From 66-474 sp035249175 (GTDB taxonomy: Bacteria; Pseudomonadota; Gammaproteobacteria; Xanthomonadales; Rhodanobacteraceae): DNA of 64,000 nucleotides. The DNA lies in NCBI GenBank assembly GCA_035249175.1, contig DATFGT010000011.1, positions 1-64,000 of the forward strand, given 5' to 3'. Of this stretch, positions 43,593 to 51,654 are shown piece by piece. Numbering within the stretch: the stretch's first letter is position 1; every line of letters begins with the position of its first letter. The notes beneath the pieces are model-generated. The model was not told the DNA's origin. It made no database searches and worked only from the letters and a program-made list of their open reading frames with translations. The translations under genes were made by a program, and so were the position numbers.

Positions 43593-44471
43593 TTACGCGC
43601 TGCGGGGTATTTGCGGCGATGAGGATGATGCGGCCGGCTTCTGTTCCGTGGCGTGCTTGCCGTGCTTGATCGGCCGCAAGGGCTCCACCGTTACGTTGCC
43701 GGTGCGGTTCTTGAGGAAAACCGGGTCGTAGGGATCGTCGCTTTGCTGAAACTGCCGATAGGCGACCGAACCGTCGATCGAACCACCCTGCAATATCGCC
43801 GCAGCGGTGGTAGTGGTTTTGATGGGTTGACCGCCTGCATTCAGCGAAACCGGAGTATGCCCGCCATCCAGGATGCCCGCCGAGAGTTCTCCAGTGGCTC
43901 CGCCCACGCGGGTACCCGTTTGATGCGTTCGCACGTACGCCCATTGCGCCTTGGCGCGCCGGAGCGCCACCTTGTCGCCATAGGTCTGCTTCAACTGACC
44001 CCATAGCTCGTCGGTTCGCGCGAACTCCGACTGGCTCAGCAAGGTCACCATCACGTCGCGAGCCTTCACATATCGCGCCTCGCCGCGCTCCGCCGCCAGC
44101 ACCATCCATGCCGCGCCGCGCGCACGGTCCACCGGCACGCCCTGACCCTTGAAGTACATCACGCCGAGGTTGTACTCAGCCGGTTTGTACGCCCATGACG
44201 CCGCGACCTTGTACATGTCGATGGCGTGCCGGTAATCGCCCTTGCGGAATGCCTGCACCCCGAGCGTGAAAAATTTCACGCCGGGACGGCCGTCCGACTC
44301 GGGTGTATTGAAATTGCCATCCGAAAAGTTGCCAGTCGCCGCGCCCGAACGGTAGTCCGGCGCGGCCACGATCTCAGATTGAATAGTGGATTGCGCCGGC
44401 GAAGGCAGCGAGAGCATGAGCGCCACAACACCGGAGATCGCCCCGATGAAAACTCCCTTGCGCGATGTCAT
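43593..44471 (-). CDS. Secreted Sel1-repeat-like protein, paralogue 1
   Basis: A 292-residue protein with a signal peptide (to about 27), a conserved FNTPESDGRPGVKF box at about residue 54, and one or two Sel1/TPR-like repeats: GDYRHAIDMYKVAASWAYKPAEYNLGVMYF, then GVPVDRARGAAWMVLAAERG. After these come ALRRAKAQWAYVRTHQTGTRVGG and a C-terminal box DDPYDPVFLKNRTGNVTVEPL. It has the same layout as the gene at 44684 and clearly arose by duplication with it. Sel1 proteins are usually scaffolds in envelope or host interactions. I do not recognise the specific family. Confidence 0.78.
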   Translation of the reverse strand: MTSRKGVFIGAISGVVALMLSLPSPAQSTIQSEIVAAPDYRSGAATGNFSDGNFNTPESDGRPGVKFFTLGVQAFRKGDYRHAIDMYKVAASWAYKPAEYNLGVMYFKGQGVPVDRARGAAWMVLAAERGEARYVKARDVMVTLLSQSEFARTDELWGQLKQTYGDKVALRRAKAQWAYVRTHQTGTRVGGATGELSAGILDGGHTPVSLNAGGQPIKTTTTAAAILQGGSIDGSVAYRQFQQSDDPYDPVFLKNRTGNVTVEPLRPIKHGKHATEQKPAASSSSPQIPRSA

Positions 44472-44631
44472 GAGGCCCCTCCTTGCTCAATGCAATTCTG
44501 CCTGACCATGACGGCGGACTCCTTTCAGGCCCTAACCGGATTTTTATACGCCGCCCCCGTTTCATCCGCAAATCACGATTGCCGGACCCAGCCATCGGCA
44601 TTCCCTTACTGACGCAACACCTCGCCGAGTC

Positions 44632-44663
44632 AAAAAGCCGGGGCGCCAGCGCGTCGGCTTTTC
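44632..44663 (-). terminator. Terminator after Sel1-like paralogue 2
   Basis: Read on the minus strand: AAAAGCCG, a 14-base loop, CGGCTTTT and a T run. It begins about 20 bases past the stop of the gene at 44684, so the two paralogues probably have separate transcripts. The rest of 44472-44683 shows no gene. Confidence 0.7.
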
Positions 44664-44683
44664 AATGCACAGCGTATCGTCAG

Positions 44684-45574
44684 TCAGCCGTTGTGTAAGG
44701 GTTGATCCGGACCCAATGAATCTTCACGGTCGTTCTGCTTCGCCTTGTCGTGGGCGGATTTCACCTGCTGCAGCGACTCGACCGACACGATGCCGCTGCG
44801 GTGCTTCAGGAAGACCGGATCGTAAGGATTTTCGCTCTGGTGGAACTGTTGGTAGGCCATGTCACCGTCGACCGACCCCCCGGATAAGACATCCATCCAG
44901 GAACTCGAGTAAGTTCCGGCGCCGCCGCCCGCGTTATCGCCCATCGGAGTACGGAAGGAGCCGCGTCCCGCGGATATCCCGACCCGCAACTCACCTACCG
45001 TTCCACCAACGCGCGTACCCGTCTGGTTGGACTTCGCAAATGCCCAATGCGCCTTGGCGCGCCGCAACGCCGTTTCGTCGCCGTATTTCGGCTGCAGTTG
45101 CTGCAGCAACTCGAGGGCTTTGGTGCGTTCCGCATAGCCCAACTGGGAGACCAGCATGTGGCGCGCATTCACGTAGTCCGCCGCACCGCGCTCTGCCGCA
45201 ATGAACATCCACGCCGTACCCAAAGGCCGGTTTACAGGAACATCGCCCTCACCCTGGAAATACATGACCCCCAGGTTGTAGGCCGCCGGCGCGTAAGCCC
45301 AGTATGCCGCCAGTTTCAACATGTAAATGGCGTGCTCGATGTCGCCGCGGTGATACGCGGCCATGCCTTCCTTGTAGAACTTCACCCCGGGCCGGCCGTC
45401 CGACTCCGGGGTATTGAAGTCGGTGTTGGAGAGAAATGCGCTCTGGGGTGCCGAACCGTAATCGGGCCGCGACAGTTCGCCATTTCTTCCAAGCGTCTGT
45501 GCCGCCGCGGGAGTAGCGATTGCCGTTGCCGCCATCGCGCACAACAGCGATGTGAACAAGCCGCGATTTGCCAT
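44684..45574 (-). CDS. Secreted Sel1-repeat-like protein, paralogue 2
   Basis: A 296-residue paralogue of the gene at 43593. It shares the signal peptide, the FNTPESDGRPGVKF box, the Sel1-like unit PAAYNLGVMYFQGEG then RPLGTAWMFIAAERG, the ETALRRAKAHWAFAKSNQTGTRVGG segment and the C-terminal ENPYDPVFLKHRSGIVSVESL box. The variable stretch between (about residues 205-245) differs and is Gly/Ser-rich here. Conservation at both ends with a variable middle suggests a shared binding partner. Confidence 0.78.
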   Translation of the reverse strand: MANRGLFTSLLCAMAATAIATPAAAQTLGRNGELSRPDYGSAPQSAFLSNTDFNTPESDGRPGVKFYKEGMAAYHRGDIEHAIYMLKLAAYWAYAPAAYNLGVMYFQGEGDVPVNRPLGTAWMFIAAERGAADYVNARHMLVSQLGYAERTKALELLQQLQPKYGDETALRRAKAHWAFAKSNQTGTRVGGTVGELRVGISAGRGSFRTPMGDNAGGGAGTYSSSWMDVLSGGSVDGDMAYQQFHQSENPYDPVFLKHRSGIVSVESLQQVKSAHDKAKQNDREDSLGPDQPLHNG

Positions 45575-45731
45575 GACACTCCCTCCATTGGCACTGCGTT
45601 GTTTCTTTTTTACTCCCCAGGATGCGCGGGCGCAAGGCGACATTCCCCTACAACGTTTGGCGGCACGGACCGCTGGCGGCCACGCGACACGAAAGAGGAG
45701 TATCAATCCTGGACCTGATCGGGGAAAGTGC

Positions 45732-46382
45732 ATGCGCAGCGAACAATGCGGCACTGGTTCAAACATGACCCAGCGGCACGCCAGCATCCCGATCGCCGGG
45801 CCGCGGGGAGCGCGGGCGCTCTTCGCATTGTTGCTGATGACTTTCGCCAGCGGCGCGCACGCCGCCTCGATCTACAAGTGCGTCGCCGCAGATGGCCGGC
45901 TCGCGTTCCGGGATACGCCGTGCGCGACGAACGCGCGGCAGACGAAGTTGAACCTGACTGGGCTGCCGCTGATGGATCCAGGCGCGCCGCGGCATGCCAT
46001 GGCGTCGCGCACGTCGCGATCCCCCATGCATCGCCACACTCGCCGTACATCGTCCGAAAAACGCGAGCACAAGCAGCCGATGTCCTGGGAGTGCCGCGCC
46101 GCGGACGGCGAGGTGTTCTATCGACACGCGCGCTGTCCCTCGTCGATTCCCGGCGACGGAACCGTGCGAACCGCCTACGCGGAAAAAATGACGCGCCAAA
46201 ATACGAGTCGAAGCCACAACGCATGGAGCCGCGTGCGCGTCCATGGCGTCAAGATTCCGCGGGCGGAAGCGTGCCGACGCATCCAGTCCGCCGGCGCAGC
46301 GGGCCGTGACGGACACCTGCGCGACGACCGCGTCTCCACCTATGACCACCTGATGGGGCGCGACCCTTGCAACGTGGGGTGA
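45732..46382 (+). CDS. Secreted basic protein with two DUF4124-like modules
   Basis: A 216-residue protein. After a signal peptide (ALFALLLMTFASGAHA, ending near residue 44) comes a DUF4124 start, IYKCVAADGRLAFRDTPC, and about 70 residues later a second copy of the same pattern, WECRAADGEVFYRHARCP. Both have the Y/W-x-C-x-x-x-D-G and terminal Cys of the family. The linker and tail are rich in Arg and His. ATG 45732 has GGGGAAAG in front; ATG 45765 is a shorter option. Function of DUF4124 is unknown. Confidence 0.72.
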   Translation: MRSEQCGTGSNMTQRHASIPIAGPRGARALFALLLMTFASGAHAASIYKCVAADGRLAFRDTPCATNARQTKLNLTGLPLMDPGAPRHAMASRTSRSPMHRHTRRTSSEKREHKQPMSWECRAADGEVFYRHARCPSSIPGDGTVRTAYAEKMTRQNTSRSHNAWSRVRVHGVKIPRAEACRRIQSAGAAGRDGHLRDDRVSTYDHLMGRDPCNVG

Positions 46383-46392
46383 ACGCCGAGAT

Positions 46393-47340
46393 TTACGAAG
46401 CGCGCTTGCGTCGACGAGGTATGCGCGCAACGGCTGACGATCGTGCCGCGGACAAACCGATCGGCGGCGCGGCGCGGAATCGGGCGGCCTCGTCCAACAG
46501 CCATTCGCGGAACGCCATGAATCCAGCGTGTTTGCGCGAACGTTCCGGATACACGAGGTAGTGCCATCGCCTGGCTTTCATCAACTGCGGGAACAACGCC
46601 ACCAACTGCCCGGTTTCGATCAGCGGACGCACCATGGTCGTTCGCCCCAACGCTACGCCTATGCCCTCCACCGCCGCGCGTTGACGTGATTCGGAATCGC
46701 TGAAAGAAGCCGCGTAACGCCGCGGCGGCTTGCCGCCATGCAGCGCAAACCATTCCTGCCACGGGTCTTCGGGACAGAGCAGCGGCAGCTCGCCGAGATC
46801 TTCCAGGCGCGGGTGCTTGCGCCCGGCCAGCAGCGCCGGGCTGGCGACCGGCGTCAACCATTCCTCCAGCAGCGACTCGACGACCAGGCCGGGCCAGTCG
46901 CCCACTCCGTAGCGCAAGGCGGCATCGTGGCGGCCATCGGCAAAATCCACCAGTTCGATCGAGGAGTCGAGGTTCAATTCGACCTCGGGATGCCGTGCGA
47001 CGAAGCCGGGTAAACGCGGCAGCAGCCAGCTCGACGTCATCGATGGCATCGCGGACAGCGCCAGCGCGTTGTCGCAGCGCGTGCACAGCGGCCTCAATGC
47101 GTCCTCGATCGCCTCCAGGTGGGGCGCCACGTTGTCCAGCAAGCGTTGTCCCTCGGCGGTGAGTTTCAGGCCGCGCGGACCGCGCACGAACAAGGCGCAA
47201 TCGACACGTTCTTCGAGCAGACGGATCTGATGGCTGAGTGCGCTTACGGTGAGGTGCAGGCGCTCGGCGGCGCGGGTGAGGTTTTGCGCGCGCGCGGCCG
47301 CCACGAAGGTCTGCAGGGGGTTCAGCGGGCTTCGACTCAT
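46393..47340 (-). CDS. LysR-family transcriptional regulator (GcvA-like)
   Basis: A 315-residue LysR regulator. The helix-turn-helix is at about 10-40 (FVAAARAQNLTRAAERLHLT-type, with SALSHQIRLLEERV), and the effector domain has the GcvA-type AALRYGVGDWPGL segment. It is divergent from the EamA-cupin genes with 110 bases between starts and most probably regulates them and itself. The Arg-rich C-terminus (RIPRRRKRAS) is unusual. Confidence 0.9.
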   Translation of the reverse strand: MSRSPLNPLQTFVAAARAQNLTRAAERLHLTVSALSHQIRLLEERVDCALFVRGPRGLKLTAEGQRLLDNVAPHLEAIEDALRPLCTRCDNALALSAMPSMTSSWLLPRLPGFVARHPEVELNLDSSIELVDFADGRHDAALRYGVGDWPGLVVESLLEEWLTPVASPALLAGRKHPRLEDLGELPLLCPEDPWQEWFALHGGKPPRRYAASFSDSESRQRAAVEGIGVALGRTTMVRPLIETGQLVALFPQLMKARRWHYLVYPERSRKHAGFMAFREWLLDEAARFRAAPPIGLSAARSSAVARIPRRRKRAS

Positions 47341-47344
47341 GTTC

Positions 47345-47373
47345 GATTTTCCTCAAGGCTCTTTTGAAAAATC
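47345..47373. promoter_or_regulatory. Candidate LysR operator
   Basis: GATTTTC and GAAAAATC are inverted across about 14 bases immediately upstream of the LysR start, in the divergent promoter region. It resembles an autoregulatory LysR box but is not an exact T-N11-A match. Confidence 0.3.
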
Positions 47374-47450
47374 ATCGCTTCCTCAGGCAGCGAGGACGGC
47401 CTAATTTAGCGCTCCACAGGGCATTTTCGCAACACGGATGGAGGTGCAAC

Positions 47451-48521
47451 ATGTTGAGGGAATTGGCAAGGCTGTCGGGCGGCATGCTGTTTCAGGGCGG
47501 ACACCTGACCGATGTCGAAACAGTGCGTTTGCTGGCACGCGACGAATCACCGCCACCACGACGCCGCGGCGGATGGCGCGCGCGCAGCAGAGGACCACGA
47601 GGCCGCGACTGGCGTACGCCGATAGAGCTGTTGTTGCTCGCGGCAATCTGGGGCGGCTCATTCCTGTTCCTCAGGATCGCCGCACCGAAGTTCGGCCCGG
47701 TGTCTCTGGTGGACATGCGCCTCGCGCTGGGCGCGCTGGTGCTGTCGCCGTTCCTGTGGCGGGCCCGCCGACAGCTTGCCGCAGCGGGCTGGTTCAAGAT
47801 CGTCGCGATCGGCCTGGTCAACACGCTGCTTCCATTCCTGTTGTTCGCGTGGAGTGCGGAACGCGCACCGGCCGGCGTCAGCGCGATCGTCAACAGCATG
47901 GCGGTGCCATTCGCGGCACTGGCGGCATTCGCGCTGTTCGGAGAGCAAATCAGTGCGCGCCGGTTGACGGGGTTGGCGATCGGGTTGGTCGGCGTGTTCG
48001 TGCTCGCGGGTGGCGACGTCGACGGCGCGGGCATCGGTCCCGCTGTCGCGGCCGGAACCGCCGCGGCATTCCTGTACGGTGTATCCGCGAACCTGGTCAA
48101 GCGCCATTTCTCCGATTTGCCGGCCTCCGCGGTCGCCGCGGCCACGCTGGCGTGGGGCGCAGTGCTGCTGGCGCCGTTTGCGGCATGGCAATGGCCATCC
48201 GCGCACGTTCCCCTGCAGGCATGGCTCAGTCTTGTCGCGCTGGGCGTGGTCTGTACCGGCATGGCCTATGCCATTTACTACCGCCTGATCCAGCGCATCG
48301 GCGCGCCGCGCGCCACCACGGTGACGTATCTGGTGCCGATCTTCGGCGTGCTGTGGGCGTGGCTGGCGCTGGGGGAACCGCTGACGATCAGCATGGCTTT
48401 CGGCGGCGTGCTGATCCTGGGCGGCCTGCTGCTCGGACAATTGCAAGGCCGCGTCAGGCACACGCGACCTCGAGCGGCATTCGCATGGCCCGCACGACGC
48501 CGCGCGCGCAGCGGTTGTTGA
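47451..48521 (+). CDS. EamA/DMT-family exporter with N-terminal extension
   Basis: A 356-residue protein: ten hydrophobic helices in two EamA repeats (IELLLLAAIWGGSFLFLRIA and AAAFLYGVSANLVKRHF) from about residue 55. In front is a 50-residue soluble stretch MLRELARLSGGMLFQGGHLT followed by an Arg-rich run (PPPRRRGGWRARSRGPRGR). GGAGGTG sits 6 bases before ATG 47451, a very strong ribosome site, and no other good start exists nearer the first helix. EamA proteins export amino acids or other metabolites. The gene heads a LysR-divergent operon with two cupins. Confidence 0.82.
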   Translation: MLRELARLSGGMLFQGGHLTDVETVRLLARDESPPPRRRGGWRARSRGPRGRDWRTPIELLLLAAIWGGSFLFLRIAAPKFGPVSLVDMRLALGALVLSPFLWRARRQLAAAGWFKIVAIGLVNTLLPFLLFAWSAERAPAGVSAIVNSMAVPFAALAAFALFGEQISARRLTGLAIGLVGVFVLAGGDVDGAGIGPAVAAGTAAAFLYGVSANLVKRHFSDLPASAVAAATLAWGAVLLAPFAAWQWPSAHVPLQAWLSLVALGVVCTGMAYAIYYRLIQRIGAPRATTVTYLVPIFGVLWAWLALGEPLTISMAFGGVLILGGLLLGQLQGRVRHTRPRAAFAWPARRRARSGC

Positions 48522-48533
48522 GGGATCACGGCC

Positions 48534-48875
48534 ATGAACGAGAGAAAGTTGGCGCCGATCGCGGAAATGCTCGAAGCCGTGCGCGTGAACGATGTGGATC
48601 CGGTTGTCGTCGGACCGGGCTGTGTCCGTCGCGACTTGCCGAGTACGGACGATCTGCGCGTGTGGATGGTGGACATGGCGCCCGGCAGCGTCTGGCCGGT
48701 CGTCGACGAACACGACAGGGGCGAAGAAGTCTATGTCGTCGAGGGCGAGGTCATCGAAGGCGAACGCTGTTTCGGCGCCGGCACCTACCTTTACTTCAAG
48801 CCCGGGAGCCGGCACAGGCCGCGCACCGAAAAGGGCGCGAGACTGTTCGGAATCAATCCGCGGAGAAAAGCATGA
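48534..48875 (+). CDS. Single-domain cupin protein 1
   Basis: A 113-residue beta-barrel cupin: GSVWPVVDEHDRGEEVYVVEGEVIEGERCF carries the first cupin box, in a degenerate form with one His, and GTYLYFKPGSRHRPRT the second, ending in a His. The incomplete metal set leaves open whether it is an enzyme or binding protein. It starts 12 bases after the EamA stop and overlaps the next cupin gene as ATGA. Confidence 0.8.
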   Translation: MNERKLAPIAEMLEAVRVNDVDPVVVGPGCVRRDLPSTDDLRVWMVDMAPGSVWPVVDEHDRGEEVYVVEGEVIEGERCFGAGTYLYFKPGSRHRPRTEKGARLFGINPRRKA

Positions 48876-49270
48876 AAGCGCGTTTTCCGTCTGCGGACGA
48901 GTACTCGTCCGGGAAGGTTCGTTACGCCGCGCTGAAGGTGGTTGACATACCCGCCCACCAACTCGCCATCGAGGAGGCGTACCGGAACGACGTGTTGTCG
49001 AACGTCAACGACGATTGCATCCGGCTGGCGGTTTTCGAGGGCGAATACCGCTGGCATTGCCACCCCGACTCGGACGAACTTTTTTTGGTGGCAGCGGGCA
49101 AGCTCCAAATCGATTTGGCCGGCGGCAACACCGTGGAACTGGACGAGTGGCAATACCTGGTGGTGCCGGCGGGCATCATTCATCGGACACGAGCCATCGG
49201 CCGTACCGTCAACATCACGTTTGAAAGGCAGCACGCCAAAACCGTCTTCGTCGAGGCAACCGATGGCTGA
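48872..49270 (+). CDS. Single-domain cupin protein 2
   Basis: A 132-residue cupin with a complete-looking metal site: EYRWHCHPDSDELFLVAAGKLQ supplies His-x-His and Glu, and PAGIIHRTRAIG the last His. It is translated through an ATGA overlap with cupin 1, so the two may form a complex or serve the same pathway as the EamA exporter. No substrate can be deduced. Confidence 0.83.
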   Translation: MKARFPSADEYSSGKVRYAALKVVDIPAHQLAIEEAYRNDVLSNVNDDCIRLAVFEGEYRWHCHPDSDELFLVAAGKLQIDLAGGNTVELDEWQYLVVPAGIIHRTRAIGRTVNITFERQHAKTVFVEATDG

Positions 49271-49306
49271 CGAGCAACGATCGTGCATGGCGGCTACACT
49301 GCGGGC

Positions 49307-50047
49307 ATGACCAGGCTCGCCCGTACGCTTCCGATTCCCGTGCTTGCGTCCCTCGGCATCGCCGTGGCGCTTGCGATCGCCGCCTGCTCGCAGCAAGGAC
49401 CAACGCCACCCGCCGCGCCTTCGGCCTCCGCGCAGGCCGCCGCGAACGAAGCCGCCGCCGACAAGGAATTGAAGCTCTACCAGCAGATGCTGGCGGAGCA
49501 CAGCGAGGCACTGGCGGCGCCGGTTGGCGAGGAGATCGTCCAGAAATATCCGGGCACCTCCGCCGCCGCCGAAGTGCAGAAAACATTGCCGCAGATACAG
49601 GCGAATGCGAAGGCCAAGGCCGAACACGACCGGTTGGCGAACCTCTGGTACTACCAGACCGCGAACGTGGATGGCATGCAGAACACCGCCAGCATCTATT
49701 CCGCTCCCGCCAGCGCGAACAGCGTGCGGCTGGTGCTGCGCCGCCACGTGAAGTGGGGCGAGAGCGTTTACCTGTTCGCGCCCGATGGCAGCAAGGGTTT
49801 CGTCTGCAAGGGTTCGTGCAATGTCGTGATGCGTTTCGATGGCAAGCGCGAAACCCGGAAGGCGTATCTGCCCAAAACCGGCGAACCGGCGATGTTCATC
49901 AAGGACGAGAAACGCTTCATCGCGGCCATGCAGAAGGCCAAGGTCATCGAGATGGACGTCACCAGCCGCGAGCACGGCAAGGAAACCCTGAAGTTCGAAG
50001 TCGGCGGCTACGATCCGGCGAAATTCCTGCCGATGCCGAAGACGTGA
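49307..50047 (+). CDS. Lipoprotein of unknown function
   Basis: A 246-residue protein with a lipobox (ALAIAACSQQ, Cys at residue 27), an Ala-rich helical stretch (to about 120) and a beta-rich C-terminal domain containing LRRHVKWGESVYLFAPDGSKGFVC-type sequence and two Cys that could pair (FVCKGSCNV). The first part resembles a TPR-like helix pair (LYQQMLAEHSEALAAPVGEEIV). Outer-membrane anchoring is expected, since the residue after Cys is Ser. Family not recognised. Confidence 0.72.
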   Translation: MTRLARTLPIPVLASLGIAVALAIAACSQQGPTPPAAPSASAQAAANEAAADKELKLYQQMLAEHSEALAAPVGEEIVQKYPGTSAAAEVQKTLPQIQANAKAKAEHDRLANLWYYQTANVDGMQNTASIYSAPASANSVRLVLRRHVKWGESVYLFAPDGSKGFVCKGSCNVVMRFDGKRETRKAYLPKTGEPAMFIKDEKRFIAAMQKAKVIEMDVTSREHGKETLKFEVGGYDPAKFLPMPKT

Positions 50048-50153
50048 TCGCGCCGTCCATCGGGCAACTCGACACCGGTTGATTCCGCGCGCACGCCGGC
50101 GCAATATCCGTGGCGTGCGACGGCGATTCACGCCGCGTCGGTGGGGACCGGGG

Positions 50154-50966
50154 ATGGACGAGAAGATCTGCATCTTCGAAGACGTGTACAACGGCGTTTC
50201 GGCGCGCGCGCAGGCCGAGCGGGACAAGCTCGGCGCGTTCGGGATGCTGGCGCGGATGAAGCTGTGGGACCGTCCGAAGGAAACCGAAATCACGCTGGCC
50301 AACACGGAAAAGCGCTACGAGCCGTTCTGGATGGCCAAAGCCGCGCGGCGCACTTCTTATACCCGCAAGCTGGCTTACCACATCAGGATCGAGCACCCGT
50401 ACGTCGTGGCGGTGGAACTGCTGGGCCACAAGCTGCCGGTAGACGCGCGCCGCGAACTTCAGCTTGCCGCGGTGGAAGACTGCGAGAACGTCACGGCACT
50501 CACCCATTTCGTGGACGCATTGCGACACGACACACCGGAAAAAAACCTGGTCGACTACGCCGGCCGCTTCGCGTTCCGCGAACTCGCCGACAGCACCCAG
50601 CCGCAATTCATCGCGCCGACCGTCACCGCAGCATCGGTACTGCAGCAGGTCAAGTCGCGGCTGTCCGCGCCCATCGAGGCAGATTCGATCGCCAGCGATG
50701 AAGTGGACATCGAATCGTTGACACTGTTCTACCGTCCGGTGTATGCCTTCCAGTTTGCATGGAAGGACAAGACCGGGGTGATCGAGATCGACGGCCTATC
50801 GGGTCGCGTCAACAAGGAAGGCGACATGCTGGGCGGCGCGGTGCGCAAGCTCGGCAACCGCGACGCGTTGTTCGATCTGGGCGCCGACTTTGCGGGCATG
50901 GTCGTGCCAGGCGGCACCATCGTCGTGAAGCTGATCGACAAGCTCTCGAAGAAACATACCGCCTGA
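50154..50966 (+). CDS. Hypothetical protein with C-terminal PepSY-like segment
   Basis: A 270-residue protein without signal peptide. The middle is helical; the C-terminal third contains PVYAFQFAWKDKTGVIEID-GLSGRVNKEGD, a PepSY-like strand-turn, and ends with a hydrophobic stretch MVVPGGTIVVKLIDKL. I do not recognise the family. GGGGACCGGGG precedes ATG 50154 at a distance of 4-10 bases. It stands alone between the lipoprotein gene and the secreted protein at 51078. Confidence 0.6.
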   Translation: MDEKICIFEDVYNGVSARAQAERDKLGAFGMLARMKLWDRPKETEITLANTEKRYEPFWMAKAARRTSYTRKLAYHIRIEHPYVVAVELLGHKLPVDARRELQLAAVEDCENVTALTHFVDALRHDTPEKNLVDYAGRFAFRELADSTQPQFIAPTVTAASVLQQVKSRLSAPIEADSIASDEVDIESLTLFYRPVYAFQFAWKDKTGVIEIDGLSGRVNKEGDMLGGAVRKLGNRDALFDLGADFAGMVVPGGTIVVKLIDKLSKKHTA

Positions 50967-51077
50967 CGCAACCCCGCCCATCTTCGAGCGTTCAGCCCGC
51001 AGCAGGACTTGTCGACGTTCCGTTCACCCTCCTTCGGCCAGACTTCAGGGCGCATCCCTACCAGGAGGAACGGCAAC

Positions 51078-51578
51078 ATGCGCACGCAAGACTCATTCAG
51101 ACGGATTCGCGGCCGCAAACTGGCGGTGTTGATGGGCGCGGCCCTGCTCGGCGCGGCTGGCTTTGCCGTCGCGGGCACGGCATCGGCTGCACAGCCCGAC
51201 CTCGACTGCAAATTGACGTTCTCGCTGAAAGGATGGTCGGCCATTTACCAACACGCCGACGGCAGCGGGAGGGTCACCTGCGCCAACGGTCATTCGATGC
51301 CGGTGCACATCCGCATCCGGGGCGGCGGCCTGACCGCCGGCAAATGGCGCATCAACGACGGCCACGGCAAGTTCACCGATGTCTACAAGATCAGCGACGT
51401 GCTGGGCGACTACGCGGCGGCCTCCGCAGATATCGGCGCGGTCAAGTCCGGCACCGCGCAGGTTCTCAGCAAGGGTACGGTGTCGCTCGCCCTGAGCGGC
51501 GTCGGCCAGGGCATCAACCTCGGCATCTCCGGATCCAAGTTCACCATCAGCCGCGTGGATTCGGCACATCACGATTGA
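51078..51578 (+). CDS. Secreted protein of unknown function
   Basis: A 166-residue protein with a Sec-type signal peptide with a long basic n-region (RRIRGRKLAVLMGAALLGAA, cleaved around TASA). The mature domain is a predicted beta sandwich: CKLTFSLKGWSAIYQHADG, GRVTCANGHSMPVHIRIRGGG and SVALSGVGQGINLGISGSKF-type strands, with two Cys that could pair. AGGAGGAA precedes the ATG at good spacing. It ends at a shared terminator. Family not recognised, though similar EipB-like or DUF992-like beta proteins exist. Confidence 0.65.
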   Translation: MRTQDSFRRIRGRKLAVLMGAALLGAAGFAVAGTASAAQPDLDCKLTFSLKGWSAIYQHADGSGRVTCANGHSMPVHIRIRGGGLTAGKWRINDGHGKFTDVYKISDVLGDYAAASADIGAVKSGTAQVLSKGTVSLALSGVGQGINLGISGSKFTISRVDSAHHD

Positions 51579-51603
51579 TCGATGACGGTGATTTGCGCTC
51601 ACG

Positions 51604-51634
51604 AAAAAAAGCGGCGCTTCGGCGCCGCTTTTTT
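51604..51634. terminator. Bidirectional terminator between convergent genes
   Basis: Seven A, a 7-bp stem GCGGCGC/GCGCCGC with a TTCG tetraloop, then six T. It can stop transcription from both the secreted-protein gene (plus) and the M1-permease gene (minus). Confidence 0.92.
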
Positions 51635-51654
51635 GGGCACCCACCCGCAACCGG

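Noticed and set aside
47438..49270. 610-residue frame across EamA and both cupins
   Set aside because: Only its last 132 codons are real (cupin 2, starting at 48872); the rest is an out-of-phase shadow of well-supported genes.
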